NCBI GenBank assembly: GCA_900551205.1
Contig: URUW01000121.1
Coordinates: 1-5,706, forward strand
DNA from: an uncultured Collinsella sp.
GTDB taxonomy: Bacteria; Actinomycetota; Coriobacteriia; Coriobacteriales; Coriobacteriaceae
Length of the DNA: 5,706 nucleotides
Direction of reading: 5' to 3'
The translations under genes were made by a program, and so were the position numbers. Below, one piece after another: positions 5,604-5,706 of this stretch. The notes beneath the pieces are model-generated. The model did not search any database. It saw nothing but the letters and a program-made list of their open reading frames with translations, and had not been told where the DNA came from. The number at the start of each line of letters is the position of its first letter. The stretch's first letter is position 1.

Positions 5604-5706
5604 TTAGGCTTCGAGCAGACCGAGCTGCGGAACGATTTCGTCGCCGGCGGCAGTGCGGCCGAGCGAGCGCGGGGCTAAGTCATCCAGAACGGCGGCGAGA
5701 TCCCAC
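5604..5706 (-). CDS. 3' end of an unidentified gene (33 codons plus stop, N-terminal part off the right edge)
   Basis: One minus-strand frame reads from the right edge to a TAA at 5604-5606 and ends RTAAGDEIVPQLGLLEA. The codon use (many GCC, CTC, GGC, CTG) matches the neighbouring genes, and the other two minus frames meet an early stop, which supports real coding. The piece is a soluble, mildly acidic C-terminus and I do not recognise the family. The 82 nt between this stop and the glycosyltransferase start hold no convincing terminator, only a 5-bp inverted repeat (CCTAA/TTAGG) that touches the stop codon. Confidence 0.6.
   Translation of the reverse strand, partial: WDLAAVLDDLAPRSLGRTAAGDEIVPQLGLLEA

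Noticed and set aside
5572..5609. Inverted repeats CCTAA/TTAGG and CTAACC/GGTTAG in the gap after the right-edge gene
   Set aside because: The arms are only 5-6 bp and AT-rich, and no U-tract follows. This is too weak to call a terminator or an operator.

Overview
The window looks like chromosomal DNA of a GC-rich Gram-positive actinobacterium. It is most likely a gut Coriobacteriia of the Collinsella type, judged from the protein sequences, the strong Shine-Dalgarno sites and the GC-rich codon use. The genus is an inference from memory of similar proteins. No marker gene here settles it.

All supported genes lie on the minus strand, so transcription runs from high to low coordinates. In that order: (1) the last 33 codons of an unidentified gene enter from the right edge (5604-5706). 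(2) A membrane family 2 glycosyltransferase of the processive, hyaluronan/NodC-like type follows (4226-5521), closed by a 16-bp perfect hairpin with a U-tract (4177-4217). (3) A short A24 prepilin peptidase (3722-4144) lies 31 nt upstream of (4) an HD-domain dGTPase-like dNTP triphosphohydrolase, dgt (2443-3690). (5) The replication-stress AAA+ ATPase RarA/MgsA (1033-2382) follows after 60 nt. (6) A one-pass membrane protein with a coiled coil built from 21-residue repeats (350-937) overlaps by 8 nt (7) an RsbW/SpoIIAB-like histidine-kinase-fold protein whose ATP-binding boxes look degenerate (1-357, running off the left edge).

The most interesting regulatory site is a perfect LexA (SOS) box, CGAAC-N4-GTTCG, at 2439-2452. 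It sits on the dgt stop codon and covers the expected -35 position of a promoter whose -10 is TATACT, just before rarA. This predicts that rarA is induced by DNA damage separately from the A24 peptidase and dgt upstream. With dgt (dNTP pool control) next to rarA (stalled-fork handling), the middle of the window reads as a small nucleotide and replication maintenance cluster.

The left part pairs a membrane coiled-coil protein with a probable non-catalytic anti-sigma-like protein by overlapping reading frames. Three CTTTG motifs spaced exactly 10 bp apart lie in front of that pair. No tRNA, rRNA, CRISPR array or insertion sequence is visible. No gap longer than 300 bases lacks a gene.
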